In this document: piece after piece, positions 7,802 to 16,132 of the stretch
Numbering within the stretch: position 1 is the stretch's first letter
How the letters are laid out: each line of letters begins with the position of its first letter
Assembly: GCF_001889605.1 (NCBI RefSeq)
Contig: NZ_CP018171.1
Span: forward strand, 744,001 to 808,000
From: Aquibium oceanicum
GTDB taxonomy: Bacteria > Pseudomonadota > Alphaproteobacteria > Rhizobiales > Rhizobiaceae
DNA length: 64,000 nt
Direction of reading: 5' to 3'
Notes under the pieces: model-generated
The model's input: only the letters and a program-made list of their open reading frames with translations
The model's database searches: none
Told to the model about the DNA's origin: nothing
Position numbers and translations under genes: made by a program

Positions 7802-9810
7802 TCGGTCACCTCCCGCAGAAGCCGGAGGATTTCGTCTTCCGCCTTCTTCAGGTCCGCATCGATCTCGGCCAGCTTGCGAGGCGGAGTGAACTTGTAAAAG
7901 TGCCGGTTGAAGTTGATCTCGTAGCCTACCTTGTCCTTCATCCGGTCCATCCAGGCGTCGGGGATGTGCGGCAGCACCTCGCGGGCGAAGTAGGCGTCGA
8001 CGTCCTCCTTGAGCGGCACGTTCTCGAAATCGCGAAGGTCGGGATCTGGCTCGAAGCCCTCGCTCCGTCCGCCCTTTTCGACCGGCTCGGCCGCAGAATC
8101 CTTCGCCGTGAACACCGCGCGGAACAGCTTTTCTTCCGACGCCTTCCAGCGCGACCCGCGCTTCTTGAGCAGCTTCCCGACGCTTGCTGAGACGGAATTC
8201 CAATCGAGCTCGGGCTCGCGACCAAGCGCCTTGTCGATGGCCTGAATATCGTCGAGCAGATGAGGCGCGGCATCGAGGAACCGCGCCTTGTCCTCCACCG
8301 ACATCCGGTACCGCAATCTCAGCGGCCGTTCGATGGTGACGCGCGTGTAGCCGAAATCGGCGTTGTCGAAGATTTTCGACCGTTCGCCCCGGGCGAACCG
8401 GCCATAGAGCTTGACGATATCGCCGATCTGATCCGGCTCGTCTGCGCGATCCTCGCCCTCGCGCGCCGGTCCCTCGCCAATCTTGCGACGCTTGTCGCCC
8501 TGGCTGCGCCGCATGGGGATCCAGATATCTCTGGCGTCAACCAGCTGGATATTGCCCTTGCGCTCCTGCGCCTTCCGGTTCGTAACGATCCAGATGTAAG
8601 TGCCAATTCCGGTGTTGTAGAACATCTGCTCCGGCAGGGCGACGATCGCTTCCAGCCAGTCATTCTCGATGATCCACCGGCGGATTTCGCTTTCGCCGCC
8701 GCCGGCGCCGCCGGTGAACAATGGCGATCCGCTGAATACGATCGCGGCACGCGAGCCATGCTTGTGGTTTTTCGGGTCGACGTCCTCGAACTTCGAGATC
8801 ATGTGCTGGAGAAACAGCAGCGAGCCATCGTTGACCCGGGGCAAGCCGGCTTTGAAACGGCTCTTCTCGCCGCCCTTTTCGTGCTCGCGGACAATCTCTT
8901 TCTGCTGCTTCTTCCAGTCCACGCCGAAGGGTGGGTTGGCGATCAGGTAGTCGAACCGCTGCCCCTCGAACCGATCCTCCGTGAAGGTGTCGCCGAATTG
9001 GATGTTCTCGCCGCCTCCATTGTGGTCGACCTCCTTCATGAGCATGTCTGACGCCGCCGTCGCGAATGCCCGCTTGTTGTAGTCCTGCCCATAGACGTAG
9101 AGCTTCGCGGCGGCGTGGTGCTCGCGCATGTATCGCTGTGCTTCCGCGAGCATCCCTCCCGTGCCGCAGGCGGGATCAAGCATGCGCATCACGGTGCCAG
9201 GCTTGCTGAGCAGATCGTCGGCATCCATGAAGAGGAGATCGACCATCAGGTGAATCACTTCTCTCGGCGTGAAGTGATCGCCCGCCGTTTCGTTCGCCAA
9301 TTCATTGAAGCGCCGGATCAGGTTTTCGAACACGAGGCCCATGTCCCGGTTCGGCACCTTGCTTGGATGAAGATCGACGTCGCAGAATTCACTCACGACG
9401 AGATAAAGAATGTTGGCTTCGCGCATCCTTTCGATCTCGTTTCCGAATTCGAAGTAATCGAAGATGCGGCGGACGTTCGCCGAAAAGCCGTTAATATAGC
9501 TGGTCAGGTGTTTGTCGATGTTGTCCGGGTCGCCTTTGAGGCGCTGGAAGTCGAGGCCCGACCGGTTGTGGAACCGATGGCCCGACGCCTTGTTCAGAAT
9601 GCGGTCCAGAGCATCGTCAGCCAGCTTGCCGGTCTTGCGACGCTCGTACTCCGCCAGGACCTTCGTCTTCGTGTCGGCGAGCACGCAATCGAACCGACGC
9701 AAGACGACAAGCGGCAGCATTACGCGCTCATACTGCGGCGGTCGGTAGGGACCGCGAAGCAGGTCCGCGATCTGCCAGATCAGATTGGCGAGATCAGAAT
9801 GGCTCGCCAT
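7798..9810 (-). CDS. hsdM: Type I DNA methyltransferase subunit (HsdM)
   Basis: The 670-aa N6-adenine methyltransferase subunit of the type I complex. An N-terminal HsdM helical domain (LIWQIADLLRG) precedes the catalytic domain, with AdoMet-binding motif I DPACGTGG near residue 212 and catalytic NPPF near 290. The C-terminal extension of about 200 residues makes it longer than EcoKI-type HsdM (about 530 aa), and it resembles the longer class I SAM-dependent methyltransferases of this group. It lies one base downstream of the Phd-like gene and overlaps hsdS. Modification by HsdM2-S protects the host at the HsdS target. Confidence 0.96.
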   Translation of the reverse strand: MASHSDLANLIWQIADLLRGPYRPPQYERVMLPLVVLRRFDCVLADTKTKVLAEYERRKTGKLADDALDRILNKASGHRFHNRSGLDFQRLKGDPDNIDKHLTSYINGFSANVRRIFDYFEFGNEIERMREANILYLVVSEFCDVDLHPSKVPNRDMGLVFENLIRRFNELANETAGDHFTPREVIHLMVDLLFMDADDLLSKPGTVMRMLDPACGTGGMLAEAQRYMREHHAAAKLYVYGQDYNKRAFATAASDMLMKEVDHNGGGENIQFGDTFTEDRFEGQRFDYLIANPPFGVDWKKQQKEIVREHEKGGEKSRFKAGLPRVNDGSLLFLQHMISKFEDVDPKNHKHGSRAAIVFSGSPLFTGGAGGGESEIRRWIIENDWLEAIVALPEQMFYNTGIGTYIWIVTNRKAQERKGNIQLVDARDIWIPMRRSQGDKRRKIGEGPAREGEDRADEPDQIGDIVKLYGRFARGERSKIFDNADFGYTRVTIERPLRLRYRMSVEDKARFLDAAPHLLDDIQAIDKALGREPELDWNSVSASVGKLLKKRGSRWKASEEKLFRAVFTAKDSAAEPVEKGGRSEGFEPDPDLRDFENVPLKEDVDAYFAREVLPHIPDAWMDRMKDKVGYEINFNRHFYKFTPPRKLAEIDADLKKAEDEILRLLREVTE

Positions 9811-9811
9811 G

Positions 9812-10063
9812 TCAGACCACCTTTTTCGACGGCTTGCTGGACCGCTTCTGTTTCGACAGCAACTTCTTGTCCCCCTCAGGCTTTTTCAGCTTCGAAGCCG
9901 AAAGCTTCGTGCCCGTCTTGCCGGAGAGGCGCTCATACTCTTCGACAGCGATAACCACGACGACGGATCGCCCATACTTTTCGATGGCGACGGGCTCGGC
10001 TCTTGCCAGATCGATCAGCCGGCCGAATCCGTTCTTGGCGTCGCGCGCCGACATGCGATGCAT
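9812..10063 (-). CDS. Phd/YefM-type antitoxin-like protein (orphan)
   Basis: The 83-aa protein has the Phd/YefM fold signature (SARDAKNGFGRLIDLA, then VVVVIAVEEYERL) and a very Lys-rich C-terminal tail. Such proteins bind operator DNA through the N-terminal half and neutralise a toxin through the tail. No Doc/YoeB-type toxin gene follows; hsdM starts one base after the stop. It is therefore the first cistron of the defence operon, and I infer that it acts as the operon's autoregulator rather than as a classic antitoxin. A palindrome suited to a dimer lies just upstream (10080-10100). Confidence 0.82.
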   Translation of the reverse strand: MHRMSARDAKNGFGRLIDLARAEPVAIEKYGRSVVVVIAVEEYERLSGKTGTKLSASKLKKPEGDKKLLSKQKRSSKPSKKVV

Positions 10064-10079
10064 GAATCACCCCCGACCA

Positions 10080-10100
10080 GTTGGAGCTACTTTAGCCAAC
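10080..10100 (-). promoter_or_regulatory. Near-perfect dyad upstream of the phd-hsd operon
   Basis: GTTG(GA)GCTA-CTT-TAGCCAAC: 8-bp arms interrupted by two bases on one side and centred about 27 bp upstream of the phd-like ATG at 10063. This is a plausible operator for the Phd-like protein. A GGGGGTG ribosome site lies between it and the start. Confidence 0.4.
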
Positions 10101-10140
10101 AATCTGGCGGCTGGATAGGGTGGAAATCGAGCTCGGGAGG

Positions 10141-10548
10141 TCAGGAAAGGTCGAGATGGCGCCTCTGCTTGGCCCATTCGGACGGAAGCGGCCCCAGAAG
10201 CGCGCCGAGCTGCAATCCAGCTGGCTGCCTTCCGTCGAGAATTGCCTCAACGAGATCGGGGGCCAACAAGGTCAGGCGCAGGACCCGGCACAGATAGGAC
10301 TGGTTGATCTTCTCCGCTTCGGCCAGCTCGGTCACCGAGGCGAATCGGCCGCTCTCCATGAGGCGCTTCCAGCGGTGGGCCCGGGCGATCGCCTTGACCA
10401 TGGTGTTGTCGACGCGCGGGCGGGGCTGGCCCCAACACGCCCCGTCGGGCGTCACCACCTGCTTGCGCCCGCCGCGCTTCCGGACGGTCAGTGGCACGCG
10501 GACCGTCAGCGTGCGCCCGGCATCGGTGGTGGTGGTGCCGGCTCTCAT
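10141..10548 (-). CDS. HTH-like accessory protein of the recombinase cassette
   Basis: The 135-aa protein has a KorB/ParB-like helix-turn-helix region at about residues 70-100 (VTELAEAEKINQSYLCRVL) and a basic N-terminus. Proteins of this kind commonly follow the DUF2924/serine recombinase pair in alphaproteobacterial prophages and islands; the role is unknown, possibly DNA binding at the attachment site or a recombination directionality factor. It overlaps the recombinase stop by 4 nt (ATGA), so it is translationally coupled. The last residues (SEWAKQRRHLDLS) are close to the left end of the putative element. Confidence 0.75.
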   Translation of the reverse strand: MRAGTTTTDAGRTLTVRVPLTVRKRGGRKQVVTPDGACWGQPRPRVDNTMVKAIARAHRWKRLMESGRFASVTELAEAEKINQSYLCRVLRLTLLAPDLVEAILDGRQPAGLQLGALLGPLPSEWAKQRRHLDLS

Positions 10549-11876
10549 GCTGCCCTCCGCGGATCGTCGGCCATGCCGCCAAGCTCATGAATCAGACGGG
10601 CCAGCCCATCGACGCGGAGGCGGATATCGACGCCTCCCTGTCCGACGTCGACGCGCTCGACCAGCAGCTGGACGATACGCGCCTGCTCGGCCGGGAACAG
10701 CTCGTCCCACAGCGGGTCAAGCCCTTCCAAGGCTTCCCTGACCTCAGCCTCAGACAGACCATCGATCTCGGGTCGCGCCGACCGCCATGTGCCGATGATC
10801 ACCTCCGGGGCGCGAAGGAGGCCGCGCAGCTGGTCGACCACCGCGCCCTCGATCTCGGCGGCGGGCACGCGCCCGACCGGGCAGGCATCGGCGCCGCGTT
10901 TCAGAACGGACTGACTGACGTAGTAGCGGTAGAGCTTATCGCCGCGTCGCGTGTGCGTCGGCGTCATGGCGCAGCCGGCCGGCCCGAAGATGAGACCCTT
11001 CAAGAGAGCCGGCGTCGCAGCGCGCGTCCGGCCCGCGCGCACCCTCGGGCTCTCGCGCAGGATTCCATGCACCTTGTCCCACAAGGCGCGCGTGATGATG
11101 GCTTCGTGCTCGCCGGGATAGGCCGTGCCCTTGTGCACGGCGTCACCGATATAAACCCGGTTGTTGATCAGCTTGTAGAGGAAGCCCTTGTCGATGAGCC
11201 GGCCGCGCCGCGTCCGTACGCCTTCGGCGGCGAGTGCCCGGGCCAGCGCCGTCGCCGAGCCCACCTCGACGAAGCGCTCGAAGATCATCCGGACCGTCGC
11301 GGCCTCGGCATCATTGATCACCAGCTTGCGGTCCCTGACCTCGTAGCCGAGCGGCACGAAGCCGCCCATCCACATGCCGCGTTTGCGCGAGGCGGCGATC
11401 TTGTCCCGGATGCGCTCGCCGATCACCTCGCGCTCGAACTGGGCGAAGCTGAGCAGGATGTTGAGCGTAAGCCGCCCCATGGACGTCGTGGTGTTGAACG
11501 ACTGGGTCACGCTGACGAAGGTGACCCCGCCGCGATCGAACACCTCGACCAGCTTCGCGAAATCCATCAGCGAGCGGCTGAGCCGGTCGATCTTGTAGAC
11601 CACGACAACGTCGATCCGGCCGTCCTCGATGTCGGCGAGCAGGCGCTTCAGCGCCGGCCGGTCCAGAGTCCCGCCCGAGAAGCCACCGTCGTCATAGGGC
11701 TCGGGGATGAGCACCCAGCCTTCGGCCTTCTGGCTGGCGATATAGGCCTCACAGGCCTCGCGCTGGGCGTCGAGGCTGTTGAACTCCATCTCCAGCCCTT
11801 CTTCCGTCGACTTGCGCGTATAGACCGCGCAGCGCAGCTTTCGGATGGATTTGGCGGATGCGGGTGATTTCGTCAT
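10545..11876 (-). CDS. Large serine recombinase (site-specific integrase/resolvase family)
   Basis: The 443-aa protein has an N-terminal resolvase catalytic domain (about 1-150) with nucleophile Ser23 in VYTRKSTEEG, and the downstream arginines and IDRLSRSLMDF motif. It is followed by the recombinase domain (about 160-270) and a zinc-ribbon/C-terminal region with Cys at GPAGC and DACPVG. The start is the ATG at 11876, overlapping the DUF2924 stop (ATGA); an upstream extension in the same frame overlaps that gene and is unlikely. It would integrate or excise a mobile element by Ser-linked strand exchange. The neighbouring prophage has no other integrase, so this is its best candidate. Confidence 0.93.
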   Translation of the reverse strand: MTKSPASAKSIRKLRCAVYTRKSTEEGLEMEFNSLDAQREACEAYIASQKAEGWVLIPEPYDDGGFSGGTLDRPALKRLLADIEDGRIDVVVVYKIDRLSRSLMDFAKLVEVFDRGGVTFVSVTQSFNTTTSMGRLTLNILLSFAQFEREVIGERIRDKIAASRKRGMWMGGFVPLGYEVRDRKLVINDAEAATVRMIFERFVEVGSATALARALAAEGVRTRRGRLIDKGFLYKLINNRVYIGDAVHKGTAYPGEHEAIITRALWDKVHGILRESPRVRAGRTRAATPALLKGLIFGPAGCAMTPTHTRRGDKLYRYYVSQSVLKRGADACPVGRVPAAEIEGAVVDQLRGLLRAPEVIIGTWRSARPEIDGLSEAEVREALEGLDPLWDELFPAEQARIVQLLVERVDVGQGGVDIRLRVDGLARLIHELGGMADDPRRAA

Positions 11877-12325
11877 GCTTGGCCTCGCCGGTTCTTGAGG
11901 CCGAAGAAGATCCAGCCGTTCCAGCGGGTGCCGGTGATGGCGCGCGCGATGGCGGAGAGCGAGCGGTAAGGCCGCCCCTGCCATTCATAACCGTCGTTCA
12001 GCACCGTGACGGTGTGCTCGACGCCCTGCCATTCGCGGATCAGCCGCGTGCCGGCGATCGGCTTGTCGTCGGCGCGGATCCGGCGCAGCACGATGTTGCC
12101 ACCGTCGAGCTGCTCGCCCAGGGCCTCGAGGCGCTCGACGGTCGCGGGCTTCAAACCGCCATAGGCCAATTCCTGGATCCGATAGGCGAGCCGGCTTTCG
12201 AGGAAACGCCGATTGTAAGGCGGCGCCTCCGTGTCGAAGAGTTCGCGCCACTGCTTCTTGAGGTCGGGCGTCGGCGTGGTCTTCAGCGCGGCCAGCCGAG
12301 CCAGGACGGTGTCTGTCATGGTCAT
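11873..12325 (-). CDS. DUF2924 domain-containing protein
   Basis: The 150-aa protein starts MTMTDTVLARLAALK, preceded by an AAGGAG ribosome site 6-8 nt upstream. The body matches the DUF2924 pattern (LKKQWRELF, YNRRFLESRLAYRIQELAYGG, GTRLIREWQGVEHTV, YEWQGRPYRSLSAIARAITG). DUF2924 proteins nearly always accompany a serine recombinase in alphaproteobacterial mobile elements; their biochemical role is not known. The start overlaps the upstream small gene (ATGA) and the stop overlaps the recombinase start, so the cassette is fully coupled. Confidence 0.9.
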   Translation of the reverse strand: MTMTDTVLARLAALKTTPTPDLKKQWRELFDTEAPPYNRRFLESRLAYRIQELAYGGLKPATVERLEALGEQLDGGNIVLRRIRADDKPIAGTRLIREWQGVEHTVTVLNDGYEWQGRPYRSLSAIARAITGTRWNGWIFFGLKNRRGQA

Positions 12326-12537
12326 GCGTCTCCTTTGCAAATTGGAGTTCCATGACCGCTCCGGTCGGGCGGGAAGTGAAGGCAACTTTCTCCGCGGTCG
12401 CCAGATACTTGCCTTGACTGGCGTGCCTTGAGCCGAACCAGCCCGCGCGCAAGAATCCTGCAGACCTCCCCGATTCGCTCGTCCGGCGTCATATGCCCGG
12501 GGTGGATCGGGTTCGGCATGTCCATCGCAGAGATCAC
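12322..12537 (-). CDS. Small protein at the head of the recombinase cassette
   Basis: 71 aa if started at 12537; the ATG at 12492 (MTPDERIGEVCRIL) gives 56 aa and fits the conserved core better. The sequence LARGLVRLKARQSRQVSGDRGESCLHFPPDRSGHG is similar to small proteins I recall just upstream of DUF2924 genes. The stop overlaps the DUF2924 ATG (ATGA). Function unknown. Confidence 0.65.
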   Translation of the reverse strand: MISAMDMPNPIHPGHMTPDERIGEVCRILARGLVRLKARQSRQVSGDRGESCLHFPPDRSGHGTPICKGDA

Positions 12538-12676
12538 CTAAGGGATTGGATTCCCTTGACCTCTACTCACGGTGCGGACGATCCGTCCCAAGGCGATGGC
12601 TTTTGAATCGACTCCGCTGGGCATTTGCGATAAGAACGTAAGATGAACAAATGCGAGGCAACTATGGGCGGCTGAG
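12538..12676. promoter_or_regulatory. Divergent intergenic region
   Basis: 139 bp between the leftward recombinase cassette and the rightward unknown pair. It should hold both promoters, but I cannot assign convincing -35/-10 elements with correct spacing. Confidence 0.35.
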
Positions 12677-13924
12677 ATGGCTAAGAACCTGAAGAAATTC
12701 GTCAATCCCAAGTTTACCCGAACCGTCGATCTCGGCCTGCTGGGCCGCCTGTTCGAGCGCCACAGCGATGCGCTGAACGGGCTGGACCTTGGGGTCTTCA
12801 GGGGCGAGGCCGCGCAGGACGAGGCACGCAGCGCCGTCCAGGATTTCTTCGCCGGCCCGGAGGAGAACTACCCGGAAGGACTCGTCGCCGACCTGCACCG
12901 GATCGCGGAGATCGGCAACGCGGCAGGCCTCGACATCATCCTTCAGCAGGCCGCGCGGCTCGGGATCCGCGTGACACCCGAAGCGAAGGATGACGAGCCG
13001 GAGGTTCACCAGGATCCCAAGCACGTCGCCCTGCGCGTCTTCCTCGACCATCCCGACGTCTTTGACGCCGCGTCGGACATGATGGCGCTCATGGCGCGCA
13101 CGTCGCTCGCCGAGTTCGTGGGCCGCGACGAAGGCGTCGAGGCAATCATGGATGATCGCGCAAAGGCCGAATTCGAAACCGCCGCCGCCGCGATGTTCGA
13201 ACAGGATCTCCGCAGCAACTATTGCCGCGCCGGCTGGTATGACGATGCCGACGAGCTCGTTCTGGTGATCGAGCATGGCTCGCCGATCACCACGACCGAT
13301 GTCCTGCAAAAGGACCAGAAGCGCGTGATCAGCTTCCGTGCCGCCGAACACGCGGTGCTGTCCTACAACTCAACGACGGGCCTGTTGAAGATCGGCGGCA
13401 TCGCCAAGGCGCGTCGCGGCGACCTCGCGGAACTGTTCGCCCACAAGGTCCTGGGCAAGCCCGAATTCTTCGCCGGCGACGACGCCCAGAACCTCTACAC
13501 GCTCGACCCGGTGCAACGCGCGGGCTTCGGCTTCGCGTTCAACCATGACTTCGATCCGGGCATCCAGCGGGTCCAGATCACCGAGGTCCAGGTCGACCGC
13601 GTTGGCGCCGATCCGAAGACCGGCGAGACACGAACCTTCTACTCCTATGTTGCGCGCGACGGACGCGACAATGCACTGGCCAGGTTGGGCGAGATGATGC
13701 GGGGCGCTAGTCTCGGGTCGGATTGGCGCCTCAACCACATCGTCATCCGCGTCCATTTCGCGACCGGCGGCAAGTCGGCGAAGAAGGTGACCGTCAAGCT
13801 GAAGCCGCCGGCACACGCCATGTTCAAGCGTCAGCAGTTCGAGGGCCGGATCATGACGCTCCTTCGCCGCAACGGACTGCTCAATGACCGAGACGCTGCC
13901 CAGGCTGCTGTTGCGGCTGAGTGA
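12677..13924 (+). CDS. Uncharacterised 415-aa protein, first gene of an unknown two-gene module
   Basis: I do not recognise a named family. The protein is soluble and has no signal peptide or membrane segment. An Ala/Asp-rich helical N-terminal half (about 1-150) is followed by a beta-rich segment; around residue 230 there is a pattern (AVLSYNSTTGLLKIGG, then LFAHKVLGKPEFF) that reminds me of unnamed families in mobile elements. The C-terminal part is basic and ends in a helix. It overlaps the next gene by 41 nt, so the two proteins probably act together. The position between recombinase and mer operon marks it as cargo of a mobile element. Confidence 0.8.
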   Translation: MAKNLKKFVNPKFTRTVDLGLLGRLFERHSDALNGLDLGVFRGEAAQDEARSAVQDFFAGPEENYPEGLVADLHRIAEIGNAAGLDIILQQAARLGIRVTPEAKDDEPEVHQDPKHVALRVFLDHPDVFDAASDMMALMARTSLAEFVGRDEGVEAIMDDRAKAEFETAAAAMFEQDLRSNYCRAGWYDDADELVLVIEHGSPITTTDVLQKDQKRVISFRAAEHAVLSYNSTTGLLKIGGIAKARRGDLAELFAHKVLGKPEFFAGDDAQNLYTLDPVQRAGFGFAFNHDFDPGIQRVQITEVQVDRVGADPKTGETRTFYSYVARDGRDNALARLGEMMRGASLGSDWRLNHIVIRVHFATGGKSAKKVTVKLKPPAHAMFKRQQFEGRIMTLLRRNGLLNDRDAAQAAVAAE

Positions 13925-14864
13925 GACGGGCGATCCCGCAATCCTTTGGGGCCGACAGGCTGCGCCTCATGCCGGGCGTGATTTCGAGCGGCTGCTCGAT
14001 CATGGCGTCCTGGTCGAGCAGGCGCCAGCGACGGAATGGGATGTGTGCCCCGCCTGCGATTGCGGTCTCGACGCGCGGCCCATCCATCAGGTCAACGGAC
14101 GACATATCGCGCTTTGCCCGACGGACCGGCGCAGCGACCTCGTTCTCGGCGATGACGATCTGCGGAGCTTTCGAATTCATCCTTCCGCGCTGGTCCGCGA
14201 AATCGCCATGGCGTCCGGGTTCGGAGGCGAGCCGGCGCCGGTCGCGGCGGGTATCTGGCATCTGGGGGAGACGTCGGCCCAGCGGGCGCTGTTCCTCGCA
14301 CTGTCGCGGGATGCAGTGCCTCAACCGGGCATGATCGGCCTGATGCGTTCGGTCGCCCGGTCATCGCCCATCTCCGTGATCGCGCCGGCGATGGCTGCAG
14401 ATGACTGGGCGCGCTTGGTCGACGCAGGGCTTCATGTTGTCGCTGGATCGCACTGCATTGCTTGCGATGGGACTGCACCTGGATTCTCGATCGATCAGTC
14501 CAAACTGGAACCACAACCGAGCTTGGCGCCCCGATTGGTGATTCAACGCGCCGCCAAGACGGTATCGCTCGACGGGACGCCCAAAACCCTTTCCGATCAG
14601 GAATTTCAGCTGCTGGTCCTTCTGGCGGAACATGCGTTGAAGTCGCCCGCCATCGTCGAGAATCGTGCGATCGAGGCGCACATCTGGGGAGCGAGCATCC
14701 ATAGGATTTCGTCGCAGGTGCGCGAGCCCGTCCGCGCGCTTCGCAATGCACTGGCTCGCGGAAGCGCGGATGCCACGTCCGTACGCGCATTGATTGAGAA
14801 CCGGCGAAATCCAAACGGCTATCGATTGGCCATCGAACCGAACGAGATTGCCATTACCGACTAA
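13884..14864 (+). CDS. Uncharacterised protein with Cys cluster and C-terminal winged helix
   Basis: The 326-aa partner of the preceding gene. N-terminal residues about 15-50 resemble a winged helix (ILWGRQAAPHAGRDFERLLDHGVLVE). A Cys cluster, CPACDCG (about residues 55-61) with a further Cys in HIALCP, could bind zinc. The C-terminal approximately 100 residues resemble an OmpR/PhoB-type winged helix: a small sheet (KTVSLDGTPKTLSDQEFQLL), a recognition-helix region (ISSQVREPVRALRNAL) and a terminal NPNGYRL hairpin. No receiver domain is present. This suggests a sensor or DNA-binding partner, not an enzyme; function unknown. Confidence 0.8.
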   Translation: MTETLPRLLLRLSETGDPAILWGRQAAPHAGRDFERLLDHGVLVEQAPATEWDVCPACDCGLDARPIHQVNGRHIALCPTDRRSDLVLGDDDLRSFRIHPSALVREIAMASGFGGEPAPVAAGIWHLGETSAQRALFLALSRDAVPQPGMIGLMRSVARSSPISVIAPAMAADDWARLVDAGLHVVAGSHCIACDGTAPGFSIDQSKLEPQPSLAPRLVIQRAAKTVSLDGTPKTLSDQEFQLLVLLAEHALKSPAIVENRAIEAHIWGASIHRISSQVREPVRALRNALARGSADATSVRALIENRRNPNGYRLAIEPNEIAITD

Positions 14865-14896
14865 CAAACAGGCGTTCCCATACATCTATCCGATGT

Positions 14897-15310
14897 TCAG
14901 CCCGATAGTGCCTCCAATACCGGACACTCAGGCACCTGTTCGCCGGAACACTGGGCCGCCGTCGTCGCCAGCACCTTCTCGATTCGCTTCAGGTCGGCAA
15001 TCTTCGTGCGCACCTCGGCGAGATGTCGCTCGGTCCGTTCCTTCACCTCCGAACAGGTCTGAGTGCCGCCGTCGACGAGCGCGAGCAGGCCGCGCAGCTC
15101 CTCGATTGAGAAGCCGAGTTCCCGACCGCGCAGAATGAAGCGCAGGCGGGCGACGTGCCGCTCGTCGTAGACGCGGTAACCCGAGGCCGTGCGCGGCGGC
15201 GCCGGCATCATGCCGATCTTCTCGTAGTAGCGGATGGTCTCCAGGTTGCAGCCCGTACGCCGCGCCAGTTCCGCGCGCTGTAACCCCTTCCCGGAACCGT
15301 GATCGGCCAT
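14897..15310 (-). CDS. merR: Mercury-responsive regulator MerR
   Basis: 137 aa with an N-terminal MerR winged helix (RRTGCNLETIRYYEKIGMMPAP), a dimerisation helix, and the three mercury-ligand cysteines: one in QTCSEV and two in AAQCSGEQVPECPVL. MerR represses the divergent merTPFA promoter and, with Hg(II) bound, untwists the overlong spacer to activate it. The start is the ATG at 15310; an upstream extension runs into the operator. The operator with a 19-bp spacer is visible at 15326-15356. Confidence 0.95.
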   Translation of the reverse strand: MADHGSGKGLQRAELARRTGCNLETIRYYEKIGMMPAPPRTASGYRVYDERHVARLRFILRGRELGFSIEELRGLLALVDGGTQTCSEVKERTERHLAEVRTKIADLKRIEKVLATTAAQCSGEQVPECPVLEALSG

Positions 15311-15325
15311 TTCGCAAAATACCTC

Positions 15326-15356
15326 TTGAGCCTGTAGTCACTACAGACCTTATCTT
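15326..15356 (+). promoter_or_regulatory. MerR-type operator/promoter of merTPFA
   Basis: -35 TTGAGC (15326-15331), then the 15-bp palindrome CTGTAGTCACTACAG (15332-15346), then -10 TATCTT (15351-15356). The spacer is 19 bp, the length characteristic of MerR-activated promoters. It lies between the divergent merR and merT starts. Confidence 0.85.
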
Positions 15357-15387
15357 CAAATCAGAACGAAGGCGAGGACCACGACGC

Positions 15388-15783
15388 ATGAACTCGACGC
15401 GAACGGAAACCGAGGCGCTGCAAGGCGACAGCGAGGCGAACAACCAGAGAGGCTGGTTCGCCGCTGGCGGCGTCATCGGCGCCGTCCTGGCCTCGACCTG
15501 CTGCATCGCGCCGCTGGTGCTGCTGACGCTGGGAATTTCTGGCGCCTGGATCGGCACGCTCACGGCGCTGGAGCCCTACAAGCCGTACTTCGCCGTTGTG
15601 GCGCTCATCTTCATTGGGCTTGGCTTCCGGCAAGTCTACTTCAAGGCGAAGCCTGTCTGCGTGGACGGCTCCTACTGCGCCAAACCCCAATCCGCTCTCT
15701 TCACCAAGACCGCTCTCTGGATCGCGACCGTGTTGGTCGTTCTAGCGCTGACGATCGACTGGTGGGCGCCGTTTTTCTACTAA
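15388..15783 (+). CDS. merT: Mercuric transport protein MerT
   Basis: 131-aa inner-membrane Hg(II) importer with three predicted helices. The vicinal Cys pair lies in the first helix (ASTCCIAP) and the second pair (VCVDGSYC) in the cytoplasmic loop, as in MerT. The N-terminal 20 residues are hydrophilic. It is the first gene after the MerR operator, followed 12 nt later by merP with a TAAGGAGA ribosome site. Confidence 0.95.
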   Translation: MNSTRTETEALQGDSEANNQRGWFAAGGVIGAVLASTCCIAPLVLLTLGISGAWIGTLTALEPYKPYFAVVALIFIGLGFRQVYFKAKPVCVDGSYCAKPQSALFTKTALWIATVLVVLALTIDWWAPFFY

Positions 15784-15795
15784 GGAGAATCCGAC

Positions 15796-16128
15796 ATGAA
15801 ACGACCACTTATCCTCGCCGCCACACTGCTTGCCGTGGGCTGGCTCGGCGCTCTGGGCCTGACGGCGATCCCATCCGTTTCCGCTCAAACCGCAGCCATT
15901 CAGATCGCCGCCGCACAATCGGCGACGTTCGCGGTGGAGAACATGACTTGCGCGCTCTGCCCGGTCACGGTGAAGAAGGCTATGGAGAAGGTGACCGGCG
16001 TGCAGTCGGTTCAGATCGATTTCGCCGCCAGAACGGCGACCGTCGTCTTCGACCCGGTCGTGACGTCCGTTGAAGCCATAGCCGCCGCTTCGGCCGACGC
16101 AGGCTATCCGGCGGAGGTCAGAGGCTGA
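15796..16128 (+). CDS. merP: Periplasmic mercury-binding protein MerP
   Basis: 110 aa: a signal peptide (about 1-30, hydrophobic core LILAATLLAVGWLGALGL, ending near SVSAQT) followed by a heavy-metal-associated domain with the metal-binding motif NMTCALC (GMTCxxC in canonical MerP). It captures Hg(II) in the periplasm and hands it to MerT or MerF. It lies 4 nt before merF. Confidence 0.95.
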   Translation: MKRPLILAATLLAVGWLGALGLTAIPSVSAQTAAIQIAAAQSATFAVENMTCALCPVTVKKAMEKVTGVQSVQIDFAARTATVVFDPVVTSVEAIAAASADAGYPAEVRG

Positions 16129-16132
16129 ACTG

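Noticed and set aside
7801..8203. N-terminal extension of hsdS
   Set aside because: It overlaps hsdM in another frame and is Arg/Gly-rich; the ATG at 7801 overlapping the hsdM stop gives a normal HsdS.
12677..14864. Assigning the unknown pair to a two-component or known defence family
   Set aside because: The C-terminal winged helix resembles PhoB, but no receiver, kinase or nuclease motif is visible, so a named function would be invention.
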